A stretch of DNA of 64,000 nt from Candidatus Gastranaerophilales bacterium (lineage in GTDB: Bacteria > Cyanobacteriota > Vampirovibrionia > Gastranaerophilales > Gastranaerophilaceae), in assembly GCA_944322785.1 (NCBI GenBank), contig CALUPW010000004.1, forward strand, positions 1 to 64,000, in the 5' to 3' direction. Positions 35,680-44,513 of the stretch are shown here, piece by piece; positions within the stretch are counted from its first letter, which is position 1, and each line of letters starts with the position of its first letter. Position numbers and translations under genes: made by a program. The notes under the pieces are model-generated. The model did not search any database. It was not told where the DNA came from and was given only the letters and a program-made list of their open reading frames with translations.

Positions 35680-35828
35680 AAAAGACCTTTCCTATGTATT
35701 CTTATCGAAATATACGGATATTTCTTTTGTATTCTTTAATAAATTCAAAATTTTTATTGTTCACATGTTACAAAAATTAATAATCTTCAAATATTTGCAA
35801 TATCTTGATTTGTTGCTACCATGAAAAT

Positions 35829-37544
35829 ATGGTAAAGATTTTTCTTGTATCGGACAATCAAAATATTATTGAAAGGTACAGCCGCATTTGCGAACAAAAT
35901 TCATTTAATGTCGGGTTTTCATCAGACATGGCAATCATTGAGGAGATGATTGGCGCAGAAAACTTTGACTTAATAATTGTTGATAACGGAATTAAAACTC
36001 TTGCGCCTAAAAATCTTATTACAAAAATTAAATCGGTTTCTGAAAACACAGTAATAATACTTCTGGCAAACAACGGGGAAATAGATAAATCCATTTTAAA
36101 ATCAACTAGTGCAATAATAACAGAAGATTTTGACGACAATCTCATATCGGCGGCTTTTAACATCAATTTGAGGATGAAAAATGCCTTAACCAAACTGTCC
36201 GATACAAACAAAGATCTGGCTGACAGTCTGTACAGATTAAATGCGTTATACAGCACCAGTTCTCAATTTGCGGGAACACTGGATAAACAAAAACTAATTG
36301 AATTTATGATAGAAGGACTCGACAAATCTTTAAGTTTTGCACTCACCTGCACGCTATCTTTCTGTACGGAAAACGAGCCTGTTTTGATTTTAAATTCTTT
36401 ATATGAAATATCTGAAGAACTTCTTGATGCAATTAAACTAAGAACCGTTCTGAATTACAAATCACTTTTTGAAAACAGCAAAAATATCCCATATACTATT
36501 GACGAAAAAACTTTAAAAGTTAAAAAATTTGTCAAATATCCGGCAAACCGCTTTAATTTTACGTTATTTCAATTTGACAATATGTTTTCACCTATTGCGC
36601 TCGGCGAAAACTTTTACGGATGTATTGAAATTTTTAAAGAAAGCCATTTTTCTCCCGAGGACGCAAAATGCTTTCAAACAATAGCCCAGCAGGTATCTTT
36701 GCCGTTAAAAAGTGCAACTTTATATCAGGAAATAATTGAAACAAACAAAAAACTGGAAAAACTGGAAAAATTAAAATCAGAATTTATTTCAATAGTGTCG
36801 CATGAACTGAGAACACCCTTAACCTCAATTAAAAATTCAATTGATATAATTTTAAGCGGAAGATGCGGTCAAAACAGTACATCTGCCGAAAAATTTCTTT
36901 CAATGGCAAAACAAAATGTTACAAGACTGTCCGGAATCATAAACGACCTTCTTGACATTTCAAAAATTGAAGCTGGCAAAATGGATTTTCATTTTAATCC
37001 GGTAAATATACATTCTGTTATTGATTATGTAAAAAATGCACTTTCAGGACTTGCAAAAGAGAAATCAATTGAAATTTTAACTGCCGGAACAAAAAATCTT
37101 CCGGAAATTATGGCGGATGCACAAAGGTTAGAACAGGTTTTGACAAATCTTTTATCCAATGCAATCAAATTTACCCCCGAAGGCAGGAAAATTACAATCC
37201 GCTCAGAACTTAAAAATGCGGCTGATATCATTTATAATCCATGTTTTAGTGAAGTTATGGCAAAACTTAAAGGTGACTATATTGTTGTTTCGGTTGAAGA
37301 TGAAGGCATTGGAATTGCAGAAGCCGGACTTTTGCATGTCTTTGACAAATTTGCACAGATAGAAAACTCGCTTTCCCGTAAAGTCGGCGGCTCAGGACTC
37401 GGACTTCCGATTGCAAAACAGCTTCTGGAAGCACACAACGGTGCAATCTGGTGTGAAAGCGAAATTGATAAAGGTTCTAAATTTCATTTTGCCCTGCCGG
37501 TTGAAATGTCTGCAGTTAAGGGCGAAGCCGTTAGTATAAGTTAG
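35829..37544 (+). CDS. Cytoplasmic sensor histidine kinase with receiver-like N-terminus
   Basis: 571 residues from the ATG at 35829. About residues 1-115 resemble a degenerate receiver domain (IFLVSDNQNIIERYS). A GAF-like region (about 150-300) is followed by a coiled coil, then HisKA with the phospho-acceptor in ISIVSHELRTPLTSIK and a HATPase domain (NLLSNAIKFTPEG, DEGIGIAEAG, GGSGLGLPIAK). No membrane segment. It autophosphorylates and passes phosphate to a response regulator, plausibly the one at 38466. Confidence 0.92.
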   Translation: MVKIFLVSDNQNIIERYSRICEQNSFNVGFSSDMAIIEEMIGAENFDLIIVDNGIKTLAPKNLITKIKSVSENTVIILLANNGEIDKSILKSTSAIITEDFDDNLISAAFNINLRMKNALTKLSDTNKDLADSLYRLNALYSTSSQFAGTLDKQKLIEFMIEGLDKSLSFALTCTLSFCTENEPVLILNSLYEISEELLDAIKLRTVLNYKSLFENSKNIPYTIDEKTLKVKKFVKYPANRFNFTLFQFDNMFSPIALGENFYGCIEIFKESHFSPEDAKCFQTIAQQVSLPLKSATLYQEIIETNKKLEKLEKLKSEFISIVSHELRTPLTSIKNSIDIILSGRCGQNSTSAEKFLSMAKQNVTRLSGIINDLLDISKIEAGKMDFHFNPVNIHSVIDYVKNALSGLAKEKSIEILTAGTKNLPEIMADAQRLEQVLTNLLSNAIKFTPEGRKITIRSELKNAADIIYNPCFSEVMAKLKGDYIVVSVEDEGIGIAEAGLLHVFDKFAQIENSLSRKVGGSGLGLPIAKQLLEAHNGAIWCESEIDKGSKFHFALPVEMSAVKGEAVSIS

Positions 37545-38313
37545 TATTTTTTGTCAAATATTCACCCGCATCAAGAAGTCTGCCGTTTTTGGCCGACAAA
37601 TCCGCAGCTTCAGACAGAGTTTCTAAATTGTCCTGAATTTTTGCAAGAGGAGCATTGCTTGATACAAAATCCCAAACCGAGAAAAAGCCTTTGTTATTAA
37701 GTTTTTCAAAAACCTCTTTTACAAGAGAAACTTTTTTGGGGTCAGCATATTCATTTATTACGTTTCTGATGAGAAACATAAAATTACCCTGATTTTCAAA
37801 TGAAATCGGATTCGGAGGATTCAAGGTTTCTTTTGCGAATAGTTCAACAAGCGGTTTTGCTGCTTTAAAATGTTCTGCGACTTTTTTGTTTTCAAGAACA
37901 CCGCCTGTTGTCTGCCAGAGAAAATATTTTGAGGTAATTGAATCCGTATTATTTATAACTTCCTGCGTAAAATCAAGGGCATTGGGATTTTCTTTTGAGG
38001 CTCTGCTGAAAATACCTAGTAATACCCCTAAAAGACTTTTACCTTCACCCGTCATCCCTTTCATATTAATATCAGTAGGCAGCATTGATTTGCGGTTTGA
38101 AAGTTCAATCGTATCCGCAACAAGCCCGAGATGTTTCGGGTTTATATCCTTTAAATGCGGCAGAAACGCTTTTACTTCCGGATTAGTTTTTGCCCATAAA
38201 CCGATTGCCTGGTTTAATTCATCAACGGTTCTGGTATCCGCCGGACGCTTTACTGCTCCAAAAATGTTCCAGTCGCGAAATCTTGTTATCGGATTTGTCA
38301 ATTTTACTGCCAT
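37531..38313 (-). CDS. Hypothetical protein between two-component genes
   Basis: 260 residues, helical, no signal peptide, family not recognised. It is opposite to the histidine kinase and response regulator genes and overlaps the kinase 3' end by 14 bp. A loose AAAGGA SD precedes the ATG. Confidence 0.68.
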   Translation of the reverse strand: MAVKLTNPITRFRDWNIFGAVKRPADTRTVDELNQAIGLWAKTNPEVKAFLPHLKDINPKHLGLVADTIELSNRKSMLPTDINMKGMTGEGKSLLGVLLGIFSRASKENPNALDFTQEVINNTDSITSKYFLWQTTGGVLENKKVAEHFKAAKPLVELFAKETLNPPNPISFENQGNFMFLIRNVINEYADPKKVSLVKEVFEKLNNKGFFSVWDFVSSNAPLAKIQDNLETLSEAADLSAKNGRLLDAGEYLTKNTNLY

Positions 38314-38408
38314 AGATTATCCTTTCAAGTTTTTATTCTTTGTGTATTAAATCTGAATATAATATTTTTTGACTTTACAACGCAATTGATTTAACAAATA
38401 TTAACATG

Positions 38409-38437
38409 CTGAAAGTTAAATTTTCCTATGATATAAT
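38409..38437 (+). promoter_or_regulatory. Promoter of the response regulator/PilB-like operon
   Basis: CTGAAA (38409-38414), a 17-nt spacer and TATAAT (38432-38437), 28 nt before the ATG at 38466. SD TGAGGA lies just upstream of the start. Confidence 0.6.
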
Positions 38438-38465
38438 ATCACTAACAGACGATTGATGAGGAAAT

Positions 38466-38852
38466 ATGAAAAAAATTCTTATTGTTGATGACGAACAGGA
38501 TATTGTTGAAAGTTTAAAATTTGTTCTTGAAACCTCAGGTTATAACTGCTATACGGCATTTAACGGTGAAGACGGCCTTAAACTTGCAAAAGAACTCCTG
38601 CCGGATTTAATTATTCTTGATGTTATGATGCCAAAAATTAACGGGTACAAAATCAGCAGACTTTTAAAATATGACAACAAATACAAAAACATTCCGATTT
38701 TAATGATTACCGCTCGCTCTCAGGAGGAGGACAAGCTTATCGGCGAGGAAACCGGTGCTGATGAATATATTACAAAACCCTTTGACCTTGATGAGGTTTT
38801 AAAACTTGTCGAAAAATATTTGAATAACGAAAATGATGGAAACAGTAACTAA
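38466..38852 (+). CDS. Single-domain response regulator (CheY-like)
   Basis: 128 residues: receiver domain only, with acidic pocket DDE near the N-terminus, phospho-acceptor Asp in LIILDVMMPK (about residue 54), Thr in MITARS and Lys in YITKPFD. No output domain, so it acts by protein-protein contact. Its 3' end overlaps the PilB-like gene by 20 bp, so the two are co-expressed. Confidence 0.93.
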   Translation: MKKILIVDDEQDIVESLKFVLETSGYNCYTAFNGEDGLKLAKELLPDLIILDVMMPKINGYKISRLLKYDNKYKNIPILMITARSQEEDKLIGEETGADEYITKPFDLDEVLKLVEKYLNNENDGNSN

Positions 38853-40224
38853 CAAAACCCTTGAAAAATTAAAATATGATCTGGTAAGAACAGGTCTTGT
38901 GCCTTATGAAACACTTGAACAGGCGCAGGAAATTGCAAATGCGCAAAATATTAATATAGGACAGGCGCTAATAAATTCAGGCGTTTTAACCGAAGAAACA
39001 CTTATTAAATTTCTGGAAAACAAACTTCATACTCCGTTTGTTAATCTTGAAGACTACAAACTTGATACAAAATGCCTCAAATACGTAAATTATAAGGATG
39101 CAAAAAAATTTAAAATTCTTCCTTTATTTAAAATAGAAGACACTCTGACGGTTGCAATGGCAGATCCTCTAGACCTTTTTGCCATTGATAAAATTATAGA
39201 AACCGCAGCCTGCTCAATTGAACCTGTTCTGGCTTCAGAGCCTGTTATATTAAAAAAAATTGATGAATACTACCCGAATGATATAAGTGTAGGTGAAATC
39301 TTTACCGGAAGAGGAAATACAGGATTTGACTGGCGTGATGAACTTCACAGCGAAGACTTATCCGACGGGCACATGCAAAAAATAATCCGTTCCATTCTCA
39401 AACAGGCAATAATGGAAGAAGTTCATGAAGTTCTTTTTCAGCGTGAAGATGAAGGGCTGGGTGTAAACTTTAAACAAAATGGAGAAATAATAAACAAAGG
39501 TACAATTCCGACAGTTTTGACACCATCATTTACGGCAAAACTAAAAACTCTTGCCGACCTTGACCCGTCTGTAAGCGAAGTGCCGCAGCTCGGCAAATTA
39601 AATTTTACGGTTGACGAAATTCCGGTTATTGCAAGTATTTCAACATTCCCGACAATTATGGGAGAAAGAATTTTCCTTAAAATCTACAAACCGCCCAAAC
39701 AACTGGATAAAATTATCACAAACGAAAATCAGCTTAAAATCGTCAAAAATGCACTTGATACGCCGGGGGTAATTCTTGTATGCGGTTCACCTTTGAGCGG
39801 AAAAACCCATGTTATTTATTCTCTTCTGCTTGAAACTGCATCAAAGAACCAAAATAAAAATATCATGACTCTTGAAAGTATTGCAAAATACAATCTTAAA
39901 AATGTCAACCAGTGCGAATTAAATGAAAATATCGGATTTAACATGGATAAAGCATCCAGATTTATAGAATTTCAATCACCCGATATAATTTATCTTGAAG
40001 GAATTAAAAACAAAGAATCTTTTGATTATTTTTCAAGTCTTGTTTATGACAACAAAACTGTTATTATGGAATTTCTTGCAAATAACATGGAAGATTTGCG
40101 CAACAAAATGTCAATTTCCGATTTTGAAACTTTAAAGTCTATTATCGGATGTATTATTTTCATTCATTCCAAAAACAGCATAGAAGTTTTTGATAAAGAA
40201 ACTGCGCAGAAGTATCTCGCATAA
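38833..40224 (+). CDS. Degenerate PilB/GspE-like ATPase with MshEN-type N-domain
   Basis: 463 residues. About 1-150 resemble the T2SS-E/MshEN N-terminal domain (INIGQALINSGVLTEETLIKFLENKL), a fold that in some members binds cyclic di-GMP. About 190-463 match the assembly ATPase core: Walker A CGSPLSGKTHVIYSL keeps GKT, but the Walker B/catalytic Glu segment is altered (PDIIYLEGIKNKESF rather than DIIMVGEIRDxET). The tetracysteine zinc motif is missing and the protein is shorter than PilB (about 560). Probably a regulatory or non-hydrolysing paralog. The overlap with a response regulator suggests signal-controlled pilus function. Confidence 0.85.
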   Translation: MMETVTNKTLEKLKYDLVRTGLVPYETLEQAQEIANAQNINIGQALINSGVLTEETLIKFLENKLHTPFVNLEDYKLDTKCLKYVNYKDAKKFKILPLFKIEDTLTVAMADPLDLFAIDKIIETAACSIEPVLASEPVILKKIDEYYPNDISVGEIFTGRGNTGFDWRDELHSEDLSDGHMQKIIRSILKQAIMEEVHEVLFQREDEGLGVNFKQNGEIINKGTIPTVLTPSFTAKLKTLADLDPSVSEVPQLGKLNFTVDEIPVIASISTFPTIMGERIFLKIYKPPKQLDKIITNENQLKIVKNALDTPGVILVCGSPLSGKTHVIYSLLLETASKNQNKNIMTLESIAKYNLKNVNQCELNENIGFNMDKASRFIEFQSPDIIYLEGIKNKESFDYFSSLVYDNKTVIMEFLANNMEDLRNKMSISDFETLKSIIGCIIFIHSKNSIEVFDKETAQKYLA

Positions 40225-40241
40225 ATAATTAATTGAATATA

Positions 40242-40976
40242 TTATTTTATATAAAAGACGAGATTAATCAAAAAATCCGCAATCAGCATGTAAATTGTTG
40301 ATAATATTGCAGCCTGAGTTGTCGAAATGCCGACTTCTTTTGCCCCGCCGTGTGTTTGATATCCCTGCGTTGCACATACAAGTGCAATAAGAGAACCGAA
40401 AACTGACGCTTTTAAAAGACTTATATAAATATCTCTTGTACTGAGCCATGCCCAGACCGAATGCATATATCTTGCCGGATGCAAATCAATTGTTGCATGA
40501 GATATAAACATCCCGCCAAGAGTTCCGACAACTTCAGCTAACAGAACAACCATAGGAACAGTAATTGCAGCCGCAACAATCCGAGGGGTAAAATAATAAC
40601 CGACAGGATCGACTTTTAAAGTTTTCATAGCATCAACCTGACTTGTAACCTGCATGTTAGCGATTTCGGCAGAAATTGCAGTCCCAGCTCTTGCACCGAT
40701 TGCAAGAGCTACAAATCCCGGAGCAATTTCACGTATCAAAACTATAGCTATCATTCCGCCGATATAAGTTTCTGCTCCTGACATCAAAAACTGTTTTGAC
40801 ACCTGAATCGTTATAACAGCCGCCGATATAAATGCAATAATCAAAGATATCGGAAGTGAATCGTAACTTATTGAAGCAGCTTTGGAAATGACTTCTGAAA
40901 ACCTTAACTGCCCTGTTAAAAGGTATTTTATACTTTTTATTAAGTTCTGGACACACAGCCCTAAAAATTCAATCAA
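40242..40976 (-). CDS. MlaE-family ABC transporter permease
   Basis: 244 residues, five to six hydrophobic helices. Family motifs include IREIAPGFVALAIGARAGTAISAEIANMQVTSQVDAMKTL, spanning the conserved EIG-type region. MlaE permeases move phospholipids between membranes with an MlaF ATPase and MlaD; neither partner is adjacent here. Implies an outer membrane. It follows ilvE on the same strand. Confidence 0.93.
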   Translation of the reverse strand: MIEFLGLCVQNLIKSIKYLLTGQLRFSEVISKAASISYDSLPISLIIAFISAAVITIQVSKQFLMSGAETYIGGMIAIVLIREIAPGFVALAIGARAGTAISAEIANMQVTSQVDAMKTLKVDPVGYYFTPRIVAAAITVPMVVLLAEVVGTLGGMFISHATIDLHPARYMHSVWAWLSTRDIYISLLKASVFGSLIALVCATQGYQTHGGAKEVGISTTQAAILSTIYMLIADFLINLVFYIK

Positions 40977-41002
40977 AACTTCACCATAATTTTTTAATCA
41001 AA

Positions 41003-41022
41003 CCCGCAGCAAAAGCTGCGGG
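41003..41022 (-). terminator. Hairpin after ilvE
   Basis: Arms CCCGCAGC and GCTGCGGG with an AAAA loop, 12 bp past the ilvE stop. The T run on the minus strand is short (TTT), so read-through into the MlaE gene is possible. Confidence 0.6.
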
Positions 41023-41033
41023 CATTAAATACC

Positions 41034-41948
41034 TTAGTAAACCGGCATACACCATTTTTTATACTTTGGAACTCTGCCTTTTACAACATCAAAGTATAAT
41101 TTCTGAAGTTCTTTTGCAACAGGGCCGACAGTTCCGTCACCGAGTTTTCTGTTATCAACACTTACAATCGGGCTGACCTGAGCGCCGGTTCCGCAATAGA
41201 AAGCTTCATCAGAGATGTAAATTTCAGTTCTGTCAATTGCTCTTTCTTCAACTTCAAGCCCAAGAACGTCTTTTGCCAGTTCCATAATTGTGTTACGGGT
41301 AATTCCTACAAGAATATTATCAGTTTTCATTGTTGTAATAAGTTTGCCGTTTTGAATTAAATATAAATTCATTGCAGAACCTTCCGTAACCTGTCCCTGT
41401 TCATCAAGAACAATAGCATCGTCAAAGCCTGCGTAATGAGCGTCTGTTTTAATCAAGGCAGCATTTGCATACCCTCCGGCAACTTTTGCTCTGGGCGGAA
41501 TAGCGTTATCACTGTTGCGGCGCCAGCTTGAAACACAAACTTTCAACCCTTTTGATGTATCTATATAATCACCCATTTTATTTGAAATTATCAAAAATGA
41601 GTCCGGATTGTCATAAAGCCCCGGACCTACTTTTTGTGCGGATTTGTACAATGTCGGACGCATATAGGCATCTTCTTTGTAATTATTTTTTCTTAAAAGA
41701 TTTTTTGTAATTTCACAATACTCATCAACTGTATGAAGCGGATCCATATACATGATTTTTGCACTGCGTATCAATCTTTCATAATGCTCCGGAACTCTAA
41801 ATGCATACAATTGTTTTTCTTCTTCATTCCAGTAAGCCCTGATACCTTCAAAAACCGCAGTACCGTATAAAAAAGCATGTGTTCTGACCGGTATTGATGC
41901 TTTTGTTACATCGACATAATCCCCGTTTAAATAAACATACTCTGTCAT
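41034..41948 (-). CDS. ilvE: Branched-chain amino acid aminotransferase
   Basis: 304 residues, fold-type IV PLP enzyme. The PLP Lys lies in AALIKTDAHYAGFDDAI (about residue 160), followed by GQVTEGSAMNLYLI and the late GTGAQVSPIVSVD. Transfers the amino group between glutamate and leucine, isoleucine or valine. SD AAGGAGG sits upstream. Functionally linked with ilvC at 60959, though the two are 19 kb apart. Confidence 0.95.
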   Translation of the reverse strand: MTEYVYLNGDYVDVTKASIPVRTHAFLYGTAVFEGIRAYWNEEEKQLYAFRVPEHYERLIRSAKIMYMDPLHTVDEYCEITKNLLRKNNYKEDAYMRPTLYKSAQKVGPGLYDNPDSFLIISNKMGDYIDTSKGLKVCVSSWRRNSDNAIPPRAKVAGGYANAALIKTDAHYAGFDDAIVLDEQGQVTEGSAMNLYLIQNGKLITTMKTDNILVGITRNTIMELAKDVLGLEVEERAIDRTEIYISDEAFYCGTGAQVSPIVSVDNRKLGDGTVGPVAKELQKLYFDVVKGRVPKYKKWCMPVY

Positions 41949-42048
41949 ATAATCCTCCTTGTTAAACTAACTTACAAATCTAATATATCACGAAATTAAA
42001 TGTTGTAACATATTTTTAGGTTATATTTTAACTAAATTAGCAAAATAA

Positions 42049-42069
42049 ATTCCGGATTAAGTCCGGAAT
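42049..42069. repeat. Dispersed palindrome (ATTCCGGA type)
   Basis: Arms ATTCCGGA and TCCGGAAT around TTAAG, followed by GAC. Nearly identical to the copy at 57046-57066. Confidence 0.65.
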
Positions 42070-42095
42070 GACATTATCTTTAATTAAAACAATAA

Positions 42096-42122
42096 AAAGC
42101 GGACATATTTGATGTCCGCTTT
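42096..42122 (-). terminator. Terminator after the PGDT-repeat gene
   Basis: A perfect 11-bp stem, AAAGCGGACAT and its complement, with a 5-nt loop, followed on the minus strand by TTATTGTTTT. Sits 24 bp past the stop at 42146. Confidence 0.7.
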
Positions 42123-42145
42123 CACAAGGATATTATAAGGATTTT

Positions 42146-43498
42146 TTATTGAGGATCTTTTACATCATTACCGCCACCTATTTTGATATTTTTCAACAGC
42201 CATTGTGAGCCGTGAGAATTTGTTTTGATAACCGAATTAGGTTCAGGGCCTCTTTCGTATGTAAAACCATCGCTTGATTGCCATTTACCGTCACCGATTT
42301 TTGTGAAGGAGCGAGCATTGTTACGAGTCCAGTTGCCCGGCTGCGCCGTTACCTGATCCGGATCGAAAATGTACCAGTTAGGTGAACCGTTGCCGTTTGA
42401 CACGTTAATCGGTGATGTCGGAGTATTTACGCAGTCACTTAATTCTTCTGATACATTCAGATATAATTCATGGCGTCTGAAGTCTTCATTTTTACCGAAT
42501 ACATAATCTTCATCAGGATCTGACCATTTTGTACCTATATCATTCATTATGTAAACATCACCGTCACGGCTTGTACGACCGCCATCCCAGAGGGTTCTGT
42601 GAACAACGTTATTCTTTTCATCATGCCAATCCATAAAGTATATTAATGACTCTACGCCAGTTGTATCAATTCCTAAATCATGGATGATTTCTTTGATTTT
42701 TTCCGGAACTTCCGATTCAAATTTAGTGTTTACATAAATCGTTTCAGGCGGCATTGGAACAGGTTTGTCAATATAAATTGTGTCATGTTTTACAACCGTA
42801 TCACCCGGCATATAGACTGTATCACCCGGAAGAACAATTGTGTCGCCCGGCATTACAACCGTGTCCCCGGGCATATAGACCGTATCACCCGGAAGAACTA
42901 CCGTATCACCAGGCATATAAACCGTATCTGCCGGTAACGGCGGTAACTGAATTGTATCTTTTTGAATAATGGTATCTTTAATATAAATCGGTTTTTCAAC
43001 AATTTTCTCTATATATTCCGTTTCCGTTACAGTATCGGTCGGAATTTCTACATAGTGGTTATGTTCCTCATCTAAAAAGTCGGTTGTACATGAGCCTAAC
43101 AATGATGTTCCGCCTAAAATTCCGACTGTACCTAATGCTTGACTTGCTTTAAGCCCTTTTGAAGCTTCAGGCGTATGAGAGGCAAGTTTTGCCGCTCCCT
43201 TAAGAGCTTTTGCGGCTGAAGGTTTTATGAATGTCAGAACACCTGCAGCTACTCCTAAAATTCCTGCGCCTGTTAAAAGTTTTTGACCTGTTGAAAGTCC
43301 CTCTTTTTTCTCCAAAGCTGCCGGAATTTGCATTTGTTTTACTGTTTTGCCTTCCTTTGAGGTTTTGCCTTTTGATAAAGCCTGTGAAAGTTCTGATTTT
43401 GACTCTTGATTTTTTTTCAATTTCAAATCAGATTTCGTGTTTTGTTCATTCTGCTGAACTGTTGCTGCAGAAACTTTTGAAACTTCTGGTAATCCCAT
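42146..43498 (-). CDS. Large protein with heptapeptide PGDT repeats
   Basis: 450 residues, family not recognised. A Lys/Glu/Ser-rich N-terminus (about 1-70) leads to a glycine/alanine hydrophobic segment with an internal lipobox-like LLGSC (about 130-137). An acidic region with IVEKPIYIKDTI follows, then six to seven tandem copies of [ML]PGDT[VI][VY] (about residues 188-236), then a C-terminal domain with many Asp, Asn and Trp. Looks like an extended stalk or adhesin-type surface protein; the lipid attachment is doubtful because the motif is far from the N-terminus. Confidence 0.7.
   Translation of the reverse strand: MGLPEVSKVSAATVQQNEQNTKSDLKLKKNQESKSELSQALSKGKTSKEGKTVKQMQIPAALEKKEGLSTGQKLLTGAGILGVAAGVLTFIKPSAAKALKGAAKLASHTPEASKGLKASQALGTVGILGGTSLLGSCTTDFLDEEHNHYVEIPTDTVTETEYIEKIVEKPIYIKDTIIQKDTIQLPPLPADTVYMPGDTVVLPGDTVYMPGDTVVMPGDTIVLPGDTVYMPGDTVVKHDTIYIDKPVPMPPETIYVNTKFESEVPEKIKEIIHDLGIDTTGVESLIYFMDWHDEKNNVVHRTLWDGGRTSRDGDVYIMNDIGTKWSDPDEDYVFGKNEDFRRHELYLNVSEELSDCVNTPTSPINVSNGNGSPNWYIFDPDQVTAQPGNWTRNNARSFTKIGDGKWQSSDGFTYERGPEPNSVIKTNSHGSQWLLKNIKIGGGNDVKDPQ
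42791..42937 (-). repeat. Tandem 21-bp repeat encoding [ML]PGDT[VI][VY]
   Basis: Six clear units of 21 bp and a seventh diverged unit (LPADTVY), in frame within the 42146 gene. Units alternate MPGDTVV and LPGDTVY, so the higher-order unit may be 42 bp. Such repeats can change copy number by slippage or recombination. Confidence 0.9.
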
Positions 43499-43682
43499 GT
43501 CTTAACTCCTTTTCCCTAATTAACTGAATTATTTTCCCCTGGCATTTGTGCCTATATTTTCATAAAGTTTTTTTGCGGTTTAAAATTGCCTTTTTATAAA
43601 ATTTTTTTTTTAGGATTTAATAAAAATTGCCGTCCTGTAAGGGCTGGGGCGGCCGAATCAAGTTAATATAACTTTACAATAA

Positions 43683-44360
43683 TCACTTTCCTGTTACTCT
43701 TGATGCTTCAATAAATTTTTTTGCATCGTTAATAGGAATTGCAAAACCGATTCCAATATTTGAAATGTTGTTATCCGGATTGTATATGGATTGATTTATT
43801 CCGATAACTTCACCTGAGGAATTTAAAAGAGGACCGCCTGAACACCCCGGATTTATTGCGGCATCGGTTTGAATTTTATTTTTTGTATAATCTATTCTGG
43901 AAACTATTCCCTGCGTCAATGTTCCGGAAAAGCCGAATGGATTTCCGATTGCAAGAACTTTCTGCCCGACTTTTACATTTTGAGAATCACCGAATTTTAT
44001 TGTTTTAAGCTGAGTTTTCGGCGAAATTTTTAAAAGCGCAAGATCTTTATTTTTACCCATTTTTGAAACAATCCGAGCTTTATAAACCTGACCGTTAAAA
44101 GTTGTGACTTCTACACTTTTGCAACCTTCAACCACATGAGAGCCTGTCAGAATAAGCCCATCTGAGGACACTACACATCCTGTTCCGGCGGAAATTCCGT
44201 CTTGAGTCTGCGCATCAATTGCAACTATTGCCGGATTTATTTTTTCATATACAGAAATATTTATTTGTTCATCAGGTTCAAAACTTTTGGCAAAACTTAA
44301 GTCCGCTCCTGCTATAACAACAACTAAAGATATAAATAAAATCAATATTTTCCTTTGCAT
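43683..44360 (-). CDS. Trypsin-like serine protease (HtrA/DegP catalytic domain)
   Basis: 225 residues. A signal peptide (about 1-24, ending SFA) is followed by a chymotrypsin-fold domain with catalytic His in LTGSHVVEG, Asp in KNKDLALLKI and Ser in NPGCSGGPLLNSSGEVIGIN. The usual GNSGGP reads GCSGGP, with Cys in place of Asn. There is no PDZ domain, so it is shorter than DegP (about 450). Probably a periplasmic quality-control or processing protease. Monocistronic. Confidence 0.92.
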   Translation of the reverse strand: MQRKILILFISLVVVIAGADLSFAKSFEPDEQINISVYEKINPAIVAIDAQTQDGISAGTGCVVSSDGLILTGSHVVEGCKSVEVTTFNGQVYKARIVSKMGKNKDLALLKISPKTQLKTIKFGDSQNVKVGQKVLAIGNPFGFSGTLTQGIVSRIDYTKNKIQTDAAINPGCSGGPLLNSSGEVIGINQSIYNPDNNISNIGIGFAIPINDAKKFIEASRVTGK

Positions 44361-44439
44361 AATAAAACACCTCTTGATTTTATTATCTATAAATTGCGAA
44401 TATTTACATTCGGTTGAAGATATTTATTGCGGTTAGTTA

Positions 44440-44468
44440 TTGAAATTATTAAAATTTTAATGTATAAT
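44440..44468 (+). promoter_or_regulatory. Promoter of the Ycf23-like gene
   Basis: TTGAAA (44440-44445), a 17-nt spacer and TATAAT (44463-44468), 45 nt before the ATG. SD AAGGAG sits just upstream of the start. Confidence 0.65.
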
Positions 44469-44513
44469 TCAGGAAAGATTTATATAAAATTTACGAGTTA
44501 AGGAGATTATAAA

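Noticed and set aside
42791-42937. CRISPR-like regularly spaced repeat
   Set aside because: The 21-bp units are contiguous with no spacers and stay in frame in a coding gene.
42680-42969. Plus-strand frames with His/Arg/Tyr-rich repeats
   Set aside because: Antisense of the PGDT heptad repeat; periodicity explains the open frames.
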